From Fen-1298 sp050015675 (GTDB lineage Bacteria > Bacteroidota > Ignavibacteria > UBA10030): a stretch of DNA of 64,000 nucleotides. A program made the translations under genes and the position numbers. The notes under the pieces are model-generated. The model saw only the letters and a program-made list of their open reading frames with translations. It had not been told where the DNA came from and did no database searches. Positions 26,093-35,346 of the stretch are shown piece after piece. Position 1 is the stretch's first letter. Every line of letters starts with the position of its first letter. The stretch spans positions 68,028 to 132,027 of the forward strand of contig JBEKAY010000003.1 of the NCBI GenBank assembly GCA_050015675.1, given 5' to 3'.

Positions 26093-26791
26093 ATGGACAA
26101 ACGACAAGAAAACAAACAATCCATGTGGGAAACCGTGGAAGACGTTCTCGACACAAATAAAGAGGATGTCGATAAAATTCCCGCCTTTAAAGAATCGGTA
26201 GGGAATTTTAAGACAAAAGCGGCTGCGGCACGTATCAAGCTGAAGGAAGCCGAAAATGCGACCAAGGGCAAAACCAGGGTGAAGGAAGATGCGGGCCTGT
26301 CATTGAACGCTTCTCTGATTTCTGTCACTTCGGCTCTGCGGGTATACGCACATAAAGAACACAAGACAGAACTGGAAGCCAAGGTTTCGATGAGTCCATC
26401 CGAAATCAAAGGATTGCGCGATACAGAGTTAAAAGACGTATCAAAAATGGTGATTGGATTGGCAGATGAGAATGCGGCTGCAATAATACCACATGGCATC
26501 ACGGCAGAAAAGCTCGCAGATTTGAAAACGAGGCACGACGTATATTGTGCGGCACTGAGCGATAAAGCCGGCAGCGGGGCAACACGCAACAGCGTGCGCG
26601 AAAGTGCCGACGCTCTTATTGCAGGTGTGAATGTGATACTATCAAAAGAAATCGATGACTATATGGAGCAGATGGCAGAGGTTGCACCGGAATTCTACAA
26701 TGCGTATTGGGCAGCCAGGCCTATCCACATGCTCGGAGTTCGCCACAAACCAAAAGAAGCAGCAGCGAAGGTTCCAGAACCGGCAAAGTAA
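26093..26791 (+). CDS. Unrecognised helical protein
   Basis: 232 aa soluble, highly charged, mostly helical protein (Ala, Lys and Glu rich), with no signal peptide or membrane segment. I do not recognise a family. Features are a central region with MSPSEIKGLRDTELKDVSK, a C-terminal pattern IDDYMEQMAEVAPEFYNAYW, and a basic end with RPIHMLGVRHKPKEAAAK. The ribosome site GAGAGAGG and codon pattern support a real gene. The 21-bp repeat array ends about 70 bases upstream, so the array may be its leader or regulatory region. Confidence 0.7.
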   Translation: MDKRQENKQSMWETVEDVLDTNKEDVDKIPAFKESVGNFKTKAAAARIKLKEAENATKGKTRVKEDAGLSLNASLISVTSALRVYAHKEHKTELEAKVSMSPSEIKGLRDTELKDVSKMVIGLADENAAAIIPHGITAEKLADLKTRHDVYCAALSDKAGSGATRNSVRESADALIAGVNVILSKEIDDYMEQMAEVAPEFYNAYWAARPIHMLGVRHKPKEAAAKVPEPAK

Positions 26792-26806
26792 AACGAACAA
26801 TGACCT

Positions 26807-26857
26807 CCCCTTAATCCCCTCCTTACTAAGGAGGGGACGAAAGGGGTGGTTAAGGGG
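26807..26857. repeat. Nested palindromic element
   Basis: The inner hairpin is CCCCTCCTT / AAGGAGGGG with an ACT loop (26816-26836). The outer arms are CCCCTTAA (26807-26814) and TTAAGGGG (26850-26857). It is a short intergenic palindrome, G/C-homopolymer rich, resembling miniature palindromic repeats found in many genomes. Confidence 0.7.
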
Positions 26858-26905
26858 TTCGGGGCGGTGGTTTGTCCGGATTTAAAATGACTGGGATCGT
26901 TTGTT

Positions 26906-27021
26906 TTTTTCCGTTAGCCTCCCTAAACGCCTGACATCTGGTAGTGTGTCAGGCGCTATTTTTTTATAACCCACTTTAGTCATCCCGCTATGCGGGATGG
27001 ACATTAACACGCGTCCCGCTG
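26906..27021 (+). repeat. Direct repeat A, upstream of the Myb-like gene
   Basis: About 116 bp, highly similar to 27683-27791. It holds TTTTTCCGTTAGCCTCCCTA, the terminator at 26928, a CATCCCGC/GCGGGATG palindrome (26991-27000 region) and GCGTCCCGCTG at the end. The pair flanks the gene at 27153. The rest of 26792-27152 shows no gene. Confidence 0.8.
26928..26966 (+). terminator. Rho-independent terminator within repeat A
   Basis: CGCCTGACA (26928-26936) pairs perfectly with TGTCAGGCG (26947-26955), followed by CTATTTTTTTA. It terminates the unit containing the gene at 26093. Confidence 0.8.
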
Positions 27022-27152
27022 GCTGTCAGCGACGTTGGCTACAACGTTGAGAAGAATCTTGTTTTTATTTATATTCGTGTAGGAGCGTACCAGACCCTTG
27101 ACGCAATTTTAAAAAACAAAGATACTTATCTATACATACGTATAAGATTTCC

Positions 27153-27614
27153 ATGAAGAACCCCCGACACCGCAAGCACAAACGATCATGGACACCGAAG
27201 GACATCAACATTCTCAGGAAGTGGTATCCGCGACGAGGCAGCCATTTTACTGCACAGCTTCTTCACCGGTCGGTCTATGCTGTGCAGCACCGCGCGAAAG
27301 ATACAGGGATAAAATTCGCCGGAGTGCGTGAATGGACACAGAAAGAGAATGCGGTGCTTCGCAAGAACTATCATATAAAAGGGCTGACAGCAACAGCAGC
27401 AATGCTTGGCCGTACTATCGCCTCAGCCTGTTGGCGCGCTCGACAACTTGGAATTTCTAAAAGAGCGATGCGTTGGACAACAGAGGAAATACAATTTCTC
27501 CACGATAATTCTGCGATGATGCCCACAAAGGAATTAAGCGCAGCATTAAACCGGACAGGACGGGCTATCGATACGATGCGAAGAAATTTGGGCCTCAGCG
27601 AAAAACGAAAATGA
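27153..27614 (+). CDS. Protein with three Myb/SANT-like repeats
   Basis: 153 aa basic protein built from three helix-turn-helix-like repeats of about 45 residues: SWTPKDINILRKWYP (12-26), EWTQKENAVLRKNYH (about 60-74) and RWTTEEIQFLHDNSA (about 106-120). Each starts with Trp, then an acidic helix, then a basic segment such as LGRTIASACWRARQLGI. This is the Myb/SANT-like fold, so DNA binding is likely. The partner site and role are unknown. Direct repeats A and B bracket it, and terminators lie at both ends, suggesting a cassette. Confidence 0.8.
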   Translation: MKNPRHRKHKRSWTPKDINILRKWYPRRGSHFTAQLLHRSVYAVQHRAKDTGIKFAGVREWTQKENAVLRKNYHIKGLTATAAMLGRTIASACWRARQLGISKRAMRWTTEEIQFLHDNSAMMPTKELSAALNRTGRAIDTMRRNLGLSEKRK

Positions 27615-27682
27615 AAAAACAAAAACAGGTAAGCCATCCATTGTTGACGGCCAAGAGTGAAAAGTCTGTTTAATAGTCCTGG

Positions 27683-27791
27683 TTTTTCCGTTAGCCTCCC
27701 TAAGCGCCTGGCATCTGGTAGTGTGTCAGGCGCTTTTATTTTTAATCAGGCATCCCGTTACGCGGGAGGAACATTAATAGGCGTCCCGCTG
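27683..27791 (+). repeat. Direct repeat B, downstream of the Myb-like gene
   Basis: About 109 bp partner of 26906-27021. The first 50 bases differ at two positions, and the last 40 match with a few changes. It too has its own terminator and CATCCCG/CGGGA palindrome. The remaining bases to 27951 show no gene. Confidence 0.8.
27704..27744 (+). terminator. Rho-independent terminator within repeat B
   Basis: GCGCCTG (27704-27710) pairs with CAGGCGC (27727-27733), followed by TTTTATTTTTA. It ends the Myb-like gene. Confidence 0.78.
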
Positions 27792-27951
27792 TCGGGGATT
27801 TTTGTTTTGTTAGGGAGATAACGTTGCAAACAAGCAGAGGTTTGGTTACATTAATTCTGGATGCAAAGTTATACGGGATTGCATCCGCCATCTTCATAAG
27901 GATGGGTAAGAGGCAAAGCATTCTTGAAGTATTTCTTAATGATAATAGACT

Positions 27952-30756
27952 ATGGCGAAGAATAAGACCGAACTTGACCTTCTTCAAGAATACCTGACCA
28001 ATCCCGGGACAGAAAACGCCAAGGACCATCTTGTGTTTCCTTTGTTCCAAAAACTCTTTGGTGCCAAATTCAAAAAACAATCCGATGCGTCCGGAGCCGA
28101 TATTTATATCGAAGGGAAACTTCTTGTTGAGTTGAAGTCTGATTCTGGTGATTATCTGCAAGGATTTTATCAGGGACTCCATTACGCCAAATTAGGACTC
28201 ACATTCTCTGCTGTTTGTGTTATTGCAGAAAGGTTTCTAGCGGTATGGAAGGTGAACAGCATTCCAGATCATGCAAAGAAACTTTCTGCTGAAGCCGATG
28301 CGATGACTCCTCCGAACATTATCGGGGCGACAAACGCAAACCGGACAAATAAAGCGCAGCAAAACGAAATACTTAAATCGTCAATCTTCAAACTTGTTCC
28401 ACAAGATTTCGAAGGATTCTTCAGTAAGGATTTTGATGTATCGCTGCCGGAATTCATTCAGGTCTTGAAGAATTTAGATGCTGAACGTATCCAGATCAAT
28501 ACGCACAATTTCATCGACCATGTGAAACAATTGGAGCGTTTCTTTGTCGATCCCATAGATGCAATCCATTGCTTCTATGCAATTGTCGGATTCTGGGATG
28601 TCACTTCTACAGTAGCGATACAAGACACTTCCGATACGGTTCAAGTAATCGGTCATAAGGGATCTCGTGCAAGTGAATCGATCGCTATCAAGCCGCGATT
28701 GCATGAAGAATTTAAAAAGTTCGTGGAAAACCGTTTCGTCTTTACGAATGAAGGGTCTGGTTTGACTGCCGATTATTACTTCAGCCGGTTCGATGAAGTG
28801 ATTACGCGCGTCAAACCGGAATATGCAAAACAACATGGCATTTTCTTTACCGATAATAACCTAAGCAAGTTCGCTCTCTGGTTTGTGCATGAGTGTTTTG
28901 AGCAACGTCTGAGTGATAAATATATCGTGCTTGATCCTGCAGGCGGTTCCGGCAATCTTGTGACAAGCTGGAAGGGACACCTGAAACATAAGATTGTTTC
29001 GGAACTACAGCCCGATCTGCTAAAGACCATTGAGCGGCGAATGAAATTAGACCCTGCACAAATTGATGGAGGATTTACCATTATTCCGCGTGTGAGCAAG
29101 AACGAGGGATTAAATTTCTTAGATAAATCGGCAGAGCAGTATGTCAATTGTCTGATGCTCGAATTACAAGAAAAGAATTTCAAGTTCGATAAGCCGATTG
29201 CGTTCCTTCTCAATCCGCCGTATAAAAACACCGATGAAAACGAAGAAGTACGAGACGATGTTGATGCATCGTATCAGATACATTCTTCTATTTTGGATTT
29301 GACAGGGAATGACGCCGGCAAGGAACGGTATTTGGCTTTCCTCGGGCAGATCATCAATATCTCGCGTGTTCAAATGGGAGATTTACAGCCCACCGAGTTA
29401 AACTTCGATGCTGTCGCACTTCCACCGCCGTTAGATAAAAAGAAAGTAGAATCGCCACTCATTTTAATCTTTACTCCCACTTCGTGGCTGATACCGCGTC
29501 CAACATACGTACCATTCCGGAAAATCTTTGATCAGTACTTTAAGTATGAGAAGGGATTCATCTTTTTGGGGAGCGAGTTCTTTAAGATCAAAGGAAGATT
29601 CCCGATTTCCTTTACAATTTGGAGCTACAACTACAAAGAGGAAGGGAACAAGAATAATGTGCTCGTGAAAGATTTGACCCACCTGACAAATGCAGATTTG
29701 CAAAAGATCAATTGGAATTGGGATATTGAGACAATTACGAAAAAGCTTAAAAGTATTATTCGTGGAGCAAGTGATGTTCAGTTCAATAATACACGAGGCG
29801 ATATAAGGACACTACTACCGAAGCTTGCCGATAAATCAGGAAAACTAGTTCTTCAGCCGCGATATGATTATAGCATTGCTAAAAAGGAAAGTGAATATGG
29901 AAAGATTGTAAGTGGTTTTCCATTAAAAGACAAAGAGAAACATATCGACCTGCAAAGACGATGCGGTAATCCTACGGGAAAATATGTTGGTTTTTATGAT
30001 GACAATACTCCAGTTCGACTTGACCAAGATAATTATGGTAGAATGTCGGTGAAGTGTGATAGAATTTGGTTTAGATTAGATAATGATCTTAAATCTGCGA
30101 ATAAAACTCGGATGTTAAATGGTTCACCCGATAAATATGGTTTCTGTGCTTATGATATTCATTCCGCTAAAATCACTTTTATGTGGTTCGCAATGACTAA
30201 AGCACTCAATGGACTCTATCCAGTCTGGGCAAATCAATTTGATATTTGGGCGCCAAACATACCAAAGCCAAAAGAAAAATATTTCTACTCCCTCTGTTTT
30301 GCATACGGGCTTGCCGAGAATCGCTGTGTAGTAACCAAATTTGAGAAAGATAATCCGGTAGTCGGTGCGCCGGAAGTCTTTGTAGATAATCCGCTCTGTC
30401 CAATAAATCCGGAATCCTTCTGGTCAACCGTCTTAAACAACGAAATCATCGCGAGACCTGTACTTGCTTTAGAATTAGTTGAACTTATCAAACAGCTTTA
30501 CAAAAAATGGAATGTGAAATACTGCAAAGGTCAGGTATTAAAAAGCGTCGGTTTGCAGGATGAAGCATATTTTAAGTATTTCGATTATAAAGATTTCGTT
30601 ACGCCTTACTCCGGTCTCATCCAGATCAAAAAATACACCGAACTCCACAATACGGAAGACCTAAACACTTTGTTTGAGCAAATCTCAACCAAAACAAAAG
30701 AAGTGAGGGAAGAGATTTATCGGTTGTTGGTAGAGGAGGGGAAGTATTTTGAGTAG
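27952..30756 (+). CDS. Type IIG-like restriction-modification enzyme
   Basis: 934 aa single-chain enzyme. The N-terminal region looks like a PD-(D/E)xK nuclease: GADIYIEGKLLVELK with Asp50 and Glu60-Leu-Lys62. The methyltransferase core has motif I DPAGGSGN (328-335) and the catalytic NPPY (421-424), as in adenine-N6 methyltransferases. The C-terminal part (about 600-934) is probably the target-recognition region. The family cuts and methylates with the same polypeptide and so protects against phage. Motif I has Gly at the position where the usual form has Cys. No separate methylase or specificity gene is adjacent. Confidence 0.88.
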   Translation: MAKNKTELDLLQEYLTNPGTENAKDHLVFPLFQKLFGAKFKKQSDASGADIYIEGKLLVELKSDSGDYLQGFYQGLHYAKLGLTFSAVCVIAERFLAVWKVNSIPDHAKKLSAEADAMTPPNIIGATNANRTNKAQQNEILKSSIFKLVPQDFEGFFSKDFDVSLPEFIQVLKNLDAERIQINTHNFIDHVKQLERFFVDPIDAIHCFYAIVGFWDVTSTVAIQDTSDTVQVIGHKGSRASESIAIKPRLHEEFKKFVENRFVFTNEGSGLTADYYFSRFDEVITRVKPEYAKQHGIFFTDNNLSKFALWFVHECFEQRLSDKYIVLDPAGGSGNLVTSWKGHLKHKIVSELQPDLLKTIERRMKLDPAQIDGGFTIIPRVSKNEGLNFLDKSAEQYVNCLMLELQEKNFKFDKPIAFLLNPPYKNTDENEEVRDDVDASYQIHSSILDLTGNDAGKERYLAFLGQIINISRVQMGDLQPTELNFDAVALPPPLDKKKVESPLILIFTPTSWLIPRPTYVPFRKIFDQYFKYEKGFIFLGSEFFKIKGRFPISFTIWSYNYKEEGNKNNVLVKDLTHLTNADLQKINWNWDIETITKKLKSIIRGASDVQFNNTRGDIRTLLPKLADKSGKLVLQPRYDYSIAKKESEYGKIVSGFPLKDKEKHIDLQRRCGNPTGKYVGFYDDNTPVRLDQDNYGRMSVKCDRIWFRLDNDLKSANKTRMLNGSPDKYGFCAYDIHSAKITFMWFAMTKALNGLYPVWANQFDIWAPNIPKPKEKYFYSLCFAYGLAENRCVVTKFEKDNPVVGAPEVFVDNPLCPINPESFWSTVLNNEIIARPVLALELVELIKQLYKKWNVKYCKGQVLKSVGLQDEAYFKYFDYKDFVTPYSGLIQIKKYTELHNTEDLNTLFEQISTKTKEVREEIYRLLVEEGKYFE

Positions 30757-30826
30757 GGGGATAAAGATTATGGAGGGAAAGTAAAAACATTGGTTGAAAC
30801 AAAAACAAATCAAAAAGAAGGCAAAA

Positions 30827-31879
30827 ATGAAAAAGAATAGTTCCTTAAGATTTAATCCGCAGTCTTATAGAATTTTAGACTTTTACGAATGGAACTCTAG
30901 AAAAGAGCTTCATCTTCAACCGAAGTTTCAAAGAAGGGATTCGTGGACAGAGAAAGCAAGATCTTACTTGATAGATTCAATTATTAGAGGATTACCAATT
31001 CCTAAAATATTCTTACGTGAAATAACTGATACAAAAAATAAAATAACTATTAGAGAAGTTGTTGATGGACAACAAAGACTAAGAGCGGTATTAGATTTTA
31101 TTGCAGGTAATTTAAAAATATTAAAAGTTCATAATGAAAATTATTACGGGAAAATATTTAGTGAATTATCAGAAGAAGTACAAGAAAGTTTTTTCAGATA
31201 CCGTTTTTCTGTTGATTTGCTTGAAGGAGCTACCGATTCAGATGTTTTAAATATTTTTTCTCGATTAAATTCTTACACACTAACATTAAAACCTCAAGAG
31301 AAATTAAATGCAGAATTTTTTGGCCCATTTAAAAATTGTGTCTATGACTTAGCATATCGTCATTATAATTATTGGTTAGACAATAAAATATTTACTGATA
31401 AACAAATTGCACGAATGGATGAATGCGAGCTAACATCTGAATTAGTCATTGCAATGTTAGACGGTTTACAGCAAGGCAAAACTTATATCCGTAATTATTA
31501 TGATAAATATGATAATAGATTTTTACAAAGCAAGAAAATAAAGAAGGAATTCAGTCTAATTATTAATCTATTATCAGAAACCCTTGGAGATGCTTTGCAA
31601 ACAACAAGGTTCCGACGAATACCCCTTTTTTATAGTTTGTTCTGTGTCTTTTATGATGCCAAATATAGTTTGCCAAAAAGTTCAAAAAGGAAAATTATAT
31701 TTACAAATTTAGTTATGAAAAAAGCTCGTGAATCTTTGTTGGCTATTAATGAGGAAATAAATTGGAGAGAACCTCAAAATAAATATAACGAATTTGTAAC
31801 TGCTGCTGGAAAAGGAACTGCTTTTCTAAAATATAGAAAAATAAGACACGATTTCATTTGGAATGTATTATTCAAATAA
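30827..31879 (+). CDS. DUF262 (ParB/GmrS-like) protein
   Basis: 350 aa protein with the DUF262 hallmarks: HLQPKFQRRDSW near residue 30-40 and the DGQQRL motif (80-85). DUF262 is related to the ParB/Srx nuclease-NTPase fold and occurs in GmrSD-type and other defence genes. The ATG at 30827 is chosen because AGAAGG lies upstream; a TTG at 30794 would add 11 lysine-rich residues. It is markedly AT-rich and coupled to a HEPN protein gene, a pairing known among defence and toxin-like systems. Confidence 0.88.
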   Translation: MKKNSSLRFNPQSYRILDFYEWNSRKELHLQPKFQRRDSWTEKARSYLIDSIIRGLPIPKIFLREITDTKNKITIREVVDGQQRLRAVLDFIAGNLKILKVHNENYYGKIFSELSEEVQESFFRYRFSVDLLEGATDSDVLNIFSRLNSYTLTLKPQEKLNAEFFGPFKNCVYDLAYRHYNYWLDNKIFTDKQIARMDECELTSELVIAMLDGLQQGKTYIRNYYDKYDNRFLQSKKIKKEFSLIINLLSETLGDALQTTRFRRIPLFYSLFCVFYDAKYSLPKSSKRKIIFTNLVMKKARESLLAINEEINWREPQNKYNEFVTAAGKGTAFLKYRKIRHDFIWNVLFK

Positions 31880-31889
31880 AATCACCTAT

Positions 31890-32522
31890 ATGCCAAAAAT
31901 AAATATCGACAGTTGGTTACCATATTTTCGTGATAGACTAGATAAAAGCTTCTCATTAGTGAGTGACGCATCAAATTATGTGGAACTACGAGGAACTCAA
32001 CATAGGAACTTAAAACAAGAAAGAATTTATCAAATCAATGAATTAGCTTTTTTAGATATGTATCTTTCTTGGGAAGATTATTTAGAAAACACATTTGTTA
32101 GATTTATGTGCGGTGCAAAAACAAAGAATTGTTATTCCCCAAAATTATTTGTTTGTCCTCCAACTCTTGAACACGCATTAAAATATTTTATGACTCCAAA
32201 AGGTTATGTCGAGTGGACCAGTGCGCAAGCGGTTAGTGAACGTGCAGAACTGGTATTTAAAGATGGTGAACCTTATAGTTCTGCATTTAGACCCGTTATA
32301 AATATATTAAATCAAATGAGAATTATTCGCAATGCAATTGCCCATAGATCAGGTAAGGCGTTATCTGATTTTGAAGATCTAGTTACAGATGAAATAGGGT
32401 ACAAACCTAAAGGCATTCGACCCGGTGGTTTTTTATTTAAAACTGAAAGGACATCTAATACAAAATATATTCAATTCTATAAAGATATTTTAGAAATTAC
32501 CGCGAAAAACATTGTGAGATAA
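31890..32522 (+). CDS. HEPN-domain protein, likely RNase toxin or effector
   Basis: 210 aa from ATG 31890; an alternative ATG at 31863 overlaps the DUF262 gene by 17 bases. Mostly helical with the catalytic HEPN motif R-N-A-I-A-H (Arg147 to His152), which fits Rx4H in RNases of this superfamily. The overall pattern resembles the MAE_28990/MAE_18760 HEPN group, which is often found beside DUF262 genes. I infer the DUF262 protein is the sensor or regulator and the HEPN protein the RNA-cutting effector. Confidence 0.82.
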   Translation: MPKINIDSWLPYFRDRLDKSFSLVSDASNYVELRGTQHRNLKQERIYQINELAFLDMYLSWEDYLENTFVRFMCGAKTKNCYSPKLFVCPPTLEHALKYFMTPKGYVEWTSAQAVSERAELVFKDGEPYSSAFRPVINILNQMRIIRNAIAHRSGKALSDFEDLVTDEIGYKPKGIRPGGFLFKTERTSNTKYIQFYKDILEITAKNIVR

Positions 32523-32732
32523 AATATAATTATCATCTAGTTGTAAACGTCACCTATCTAATAATAAAGAGGCATTGTTATTCCTTCACGTTTTAAGAGG
32601 AAATCTTATTATGGATAGATTAAGACACCCGCTGTAAGCGGGGCGAGTATGACAGTTAGGAAAATGGAGGTGATGCGAGAGAAGAAGTGCGGTATGTAGA
32701 GAAGATGCAATTTTAATCAATGTACAGTTGAC

Positions 32733-32933
32733 TCAGTCCCTGTTTTTCTCTTTTCGGTGGTCCATTATCACTTTTATCAATCCCGCGCCTGCCCCGAATC
32801 CCCCGAAAAATAATGTTATAATATCCACAATTCTAATTTTATCAATCATCTGATACGCTCCGATGAATGCAACTACAATTCCAAGAATAGCGCCGATGAA
32901 GCCAAGTCGTTTTCGAATCATGGTGTTTTTCAT
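32733..32933 (-). CDS. Small two-helix membrane protein
   Basis: 66 aa with helices at about 9-30 and 35-55 and charged ends. The family is not known. It lies 17 bases downstream of the NUDIX gene and is probably co-transcribed. The short length and lack of a strong ribosome site keep confidence moderate. Confidence 0.5.
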   Translation of the reverse strand: MKNTMIRKRLGFIGAILGIVVAFIGAYQMIDKIRIVDIITLFFGGFGAGAGLIKVIMDHRKEKNRD

Positions 32934-32950
32934 ATCTGTTTGACATTAAA

Positions 32951-33568
32951 TTACTGTTGAATGAGCCGCTGAATGTGCTGAATGCAAATCTGTGACCAGT
33001 TCTCAAATTTCTCAATATCTTTCTGGAGCTCATCGATGCCAACGAATTTCGTTTCATTAATTGATTTTTCTCGTGGTTTGACTAACGGCTTTTCTAGCGA
33101 AAGAATGTGAACAATGCCGAAGTGTACTTTTCCGACATCATTGGAATCATCGTTGAGCAAAGCCACAACTCGCTGCGTATACTGAGACTCAATGTTGACC
33201 TCTTCATTTATTTCACGTTTAAGGCCGTCTTCATATGTCGTACTGAACAAACCAGGATCGGTGACAGAAATATGTCCGCCTATACCTAATGAATAATTAC
33301 CAAGAAGTCTTTTCTCTGCAAGAAGTTTCCCGCGGCGATAGACAAATACGTCACCTCCACAATGCAGGAGAGCGTAGGGAATTAACTGCTTGTAAGCAGG
33401 ATTGGATTCCGCATCTTTTCGCTTGATGAAGGTGTGATTCTTTGGGTTGAGGATTATGTTTAAGTACTTATCCAGTTCAAGTGAAATTTCCTGGAATGTG
33501 CCAATTTGTTCCAGCAACTGAGTTGGAAATGCCAAAACATATTCTTCTAAATATTTTTCATTTTGCAC
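32951..33568 (-). CDS. NUDIX/MutT-like predicted phosphoesterase
   Basis: 205 aa. GTG 33568 is preferred because AAGGA lies 6 bases upstream; the track-like TTG start at 33586 has no such site. It resembles the COG4112 MutT-type phosphoesterases: GIGGHI, then an extended spacer and REINEEVNI, the NUDIX helix. NUDIX enzymes hydrolyse nucleoside diphosphate-linked substrates; the substrate here is unknown. It sits next to the defence block, so a link is possible but not shown. Confidence 0.8.
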   Translation of the reverse strand: MQNEKYLEEYVLAFPTQLLEQIGTFQEISLELDKYLNIILNPKNHTFIKRKDAESNPAYKQLIPYALLHCGGDVFVYRRGKLLAEKRLLGNYSLGIGGHISVTDPGLFSTTYEDGLKREINEEVNIESQYTQRVVALLNDDSNDVGKVHFGIVHILSLEKPLVKPREKSINETKFVGIDELQKDIEKFENWSQICIQHIQRLIQQ

Positions 33569-33598
33569 GATGGTTCCTTTTTTCAAATTTTAAACAAA

Positions 33599-33640
33599 GA
33601 CCGTCGCTATTCTGAGTTAACTCAAAACTAAGTGACGGTC
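33599..33640 (-). terminator. Candidate terminator after pfp
   Basis: GACCGTC (33599-33605) and GACGGTC (33634-33640) form an outer stem around the palindrome GAGTTAACTC. On the minus strand it is followed by a T/A-rich stretch, so it can end the phosphofructokinase transcript. Confidence 0.5.
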
Positions 33641-33699
33641 ACTGAAAAAATCGGCTTAGTACAAAAAATAATCGGTTTGCCGGGCAAGTGTGCAACTGC

Positions 33700-35346
33700 T
33701 TAACCTTTTTCCAATTGGAGGGTTTTAGTTGCCGCATCGCAAACTTCACTCGGCCCAAAGTATTGTATTGGCCCGGGGAAAACATAGGAAGTCTTAATTG
33801 ACCATTCGGCTCTGTTTTTTACAAATTCTTTAAATGGTTTGCCGTCCAATTTCACTAATGCTTTTTGAATAACAGGTTTCATGCAACCGTGTCTTTTTTC
33901 CATATTCATCAGCATGGTAATTGGCACACCTCCCGCGATCCATTGTTCAGCTGGAGCGGTAAGATTTCGAACCGATGCCATATACCCGGTTTTTCCTGAT
34001 CCGATAATAACGGCAGCTACATAACCCAGGGAATAGGTATAGTTGGCATCAAAATTAGACGGCGCTGCGCAGCGGCCTTCGTAGCCAAAGAAATTCGCAA
34101 GCGCGGTGAATTTCCCTTTGAATTTGCCTTCAGCCTTCCACTCCTTCAGCTTTTCTTCAACCATTTCAATCAACAATTTTTCAGTCTCAATACGCGAAAC
34201 CATGACATTGCCATGCGGGTCGCGATCCATGAGGAGCTGAATCTGTATGTCTTTGGGCAACGAATTAAATGCCTTTGTTGAATCGGCGCTTATATGACTG
34301 TTAACGAATTGGAATTTTTCATCATCAGTTTCCAATACATTAAAAGCTGTAGCTTTCTCAGCCAGCAAGTCGTTGATTTCAGCGATGAGTTTTTTAATCT
34401 CGGGCACAAATTCTATTAAGCCTTCCGGTATCAAACAAATCCCAAAGTCTTCATCATTATCGGAACGTGTTTTTATAACTCTGGCAATATCCTCAACAAT
34501 CTGGTTCATTGTCGACCTTTTTTCCTCTACTTCTTCAGAAATGATAGCGTAGTTTGGGCGGGTTTGAAGAGTGCATTCCAGTGTTATGTGTGATGCAGAA
34601 CGCCCCATGAGCTTAATGAAATGCCAATATTTTTTTGCGGATAGAGCATCGCGTTCAAGATTGCCGATAAGCTCACTATATATCTTGCAGGCTGTATCAA
34701 AGCCAAAGGATGTTTCGATCATGCCATTTTTCAAATCTCCATCAATGGTTTTGGGGCAGCCTATTACTTGCACACCGGCTTTAATTGACTTATAATATTC
34801 AGCCAACACGCAGGCATTTGTGTTTGAATCGTCTCCTCCAATGATAACAATAGCATTGATTCCAAGTTTTTTGCAATTCTCAAGACTTTTATCAAACTGT
34901 GATTGTTCGTCCAGCTTCGTCCTGCCGCTGCCAATAATATCAAATCCTCCTGTATTCCTGTATTCATCAATGAGTGGAGCTATCAGTTCAATATATTTTC
35001 CATCTACTAATCCTGATGGCCCGCCAAGGAAACCATATAATTTACTTTTGCTATTCATTGCTTTTAAGCTGTCAAAGAGCCCTGCAATTACATTATGTCC
35101 ACCAGGAGCCTGCCCCCCGGATAGGATAACTCCCACTTTTAATGCAGATGATTCCAAAGGGTTTGAACCGGATTCAATATTTAAAATCGGTAAACCATAG
35201 GTATATGGAAACATCTTACTAATTTCTTTTTGATGTGCAACAGACTGAGTTGCACCACCCTCTTTCACCAATATGTTGCCGGTTAAAGTGATCGGTAATT
35301 TTGGTTTATAGTTGGCTCTGGCTAACTGTAATGGACTTATTGTCAT
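33700..35346 (-). CDS. pfp: Pyrophosphate-dependent phosphofructokinase
   Basis: 548 aa PFP, which phosphorylates fructose 6-phosphate reversibly with pyrophosphate in glycolysis and gluconeogenesis. The diagnostic parts are VILSGGQAPGGHNVI, GFLGGPSGLVDGK, IGGDDSNTNA, CPKTIDGDLKN (substrate loop with Asp as base) and LMGRSASHITLE. The GGDDS sequence (rather than the GGDGS of ATP-dependent enzymes) points to pyrophosphate. The length fits the long plant-like group. Confidence 0.93.
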   Translation of the reverse strand: MTISPLQLARANYKPKLPITLTGNILVKEGGATQSVAHQKEISKMFPYTYGLPILNIESGSNPLESSALKVGVILSGGQAPGGHNVIAGLFDSLKAMNSKSKLYGFLGGPSGLVDGKYIELIAPLIDEYRNTGGFDIIGSGRTKLDEQSQFDKSLENCKKLGINAIVIIGGDDSNTNACVLAEYYKSIKAGVQVIGCPKTIDGDLKNGMIETSFGFDTACKIYSELIGNLERDALSAKKYWHFIKLMGRSASHITLECTLQTRPNYAIISEEVEEKRSTMNQIVEDIARVIKTRSDNDEDFGICLIPEGLIEFVPEIKKLIAEINDLLAEKATAFNVLETDDEKFQFVNSHISADSTKAFNSLPKDIQIQLLMDRDPHGNVMVSRIETEKLLIEMVEEKLKEWKAEGKFKGKFTALANFFGYEGRCAAPSNFDANYTYSLGYVAAVIIGSGKTGYMASVRNLTAPAEQWIAGGVPITMLMNMEKRHGCMKPVIQKALVKLDGKPFKEFVKNRAEWSIKTSYVFPGPIQYFGPSEVCDAATKTLQLEKG

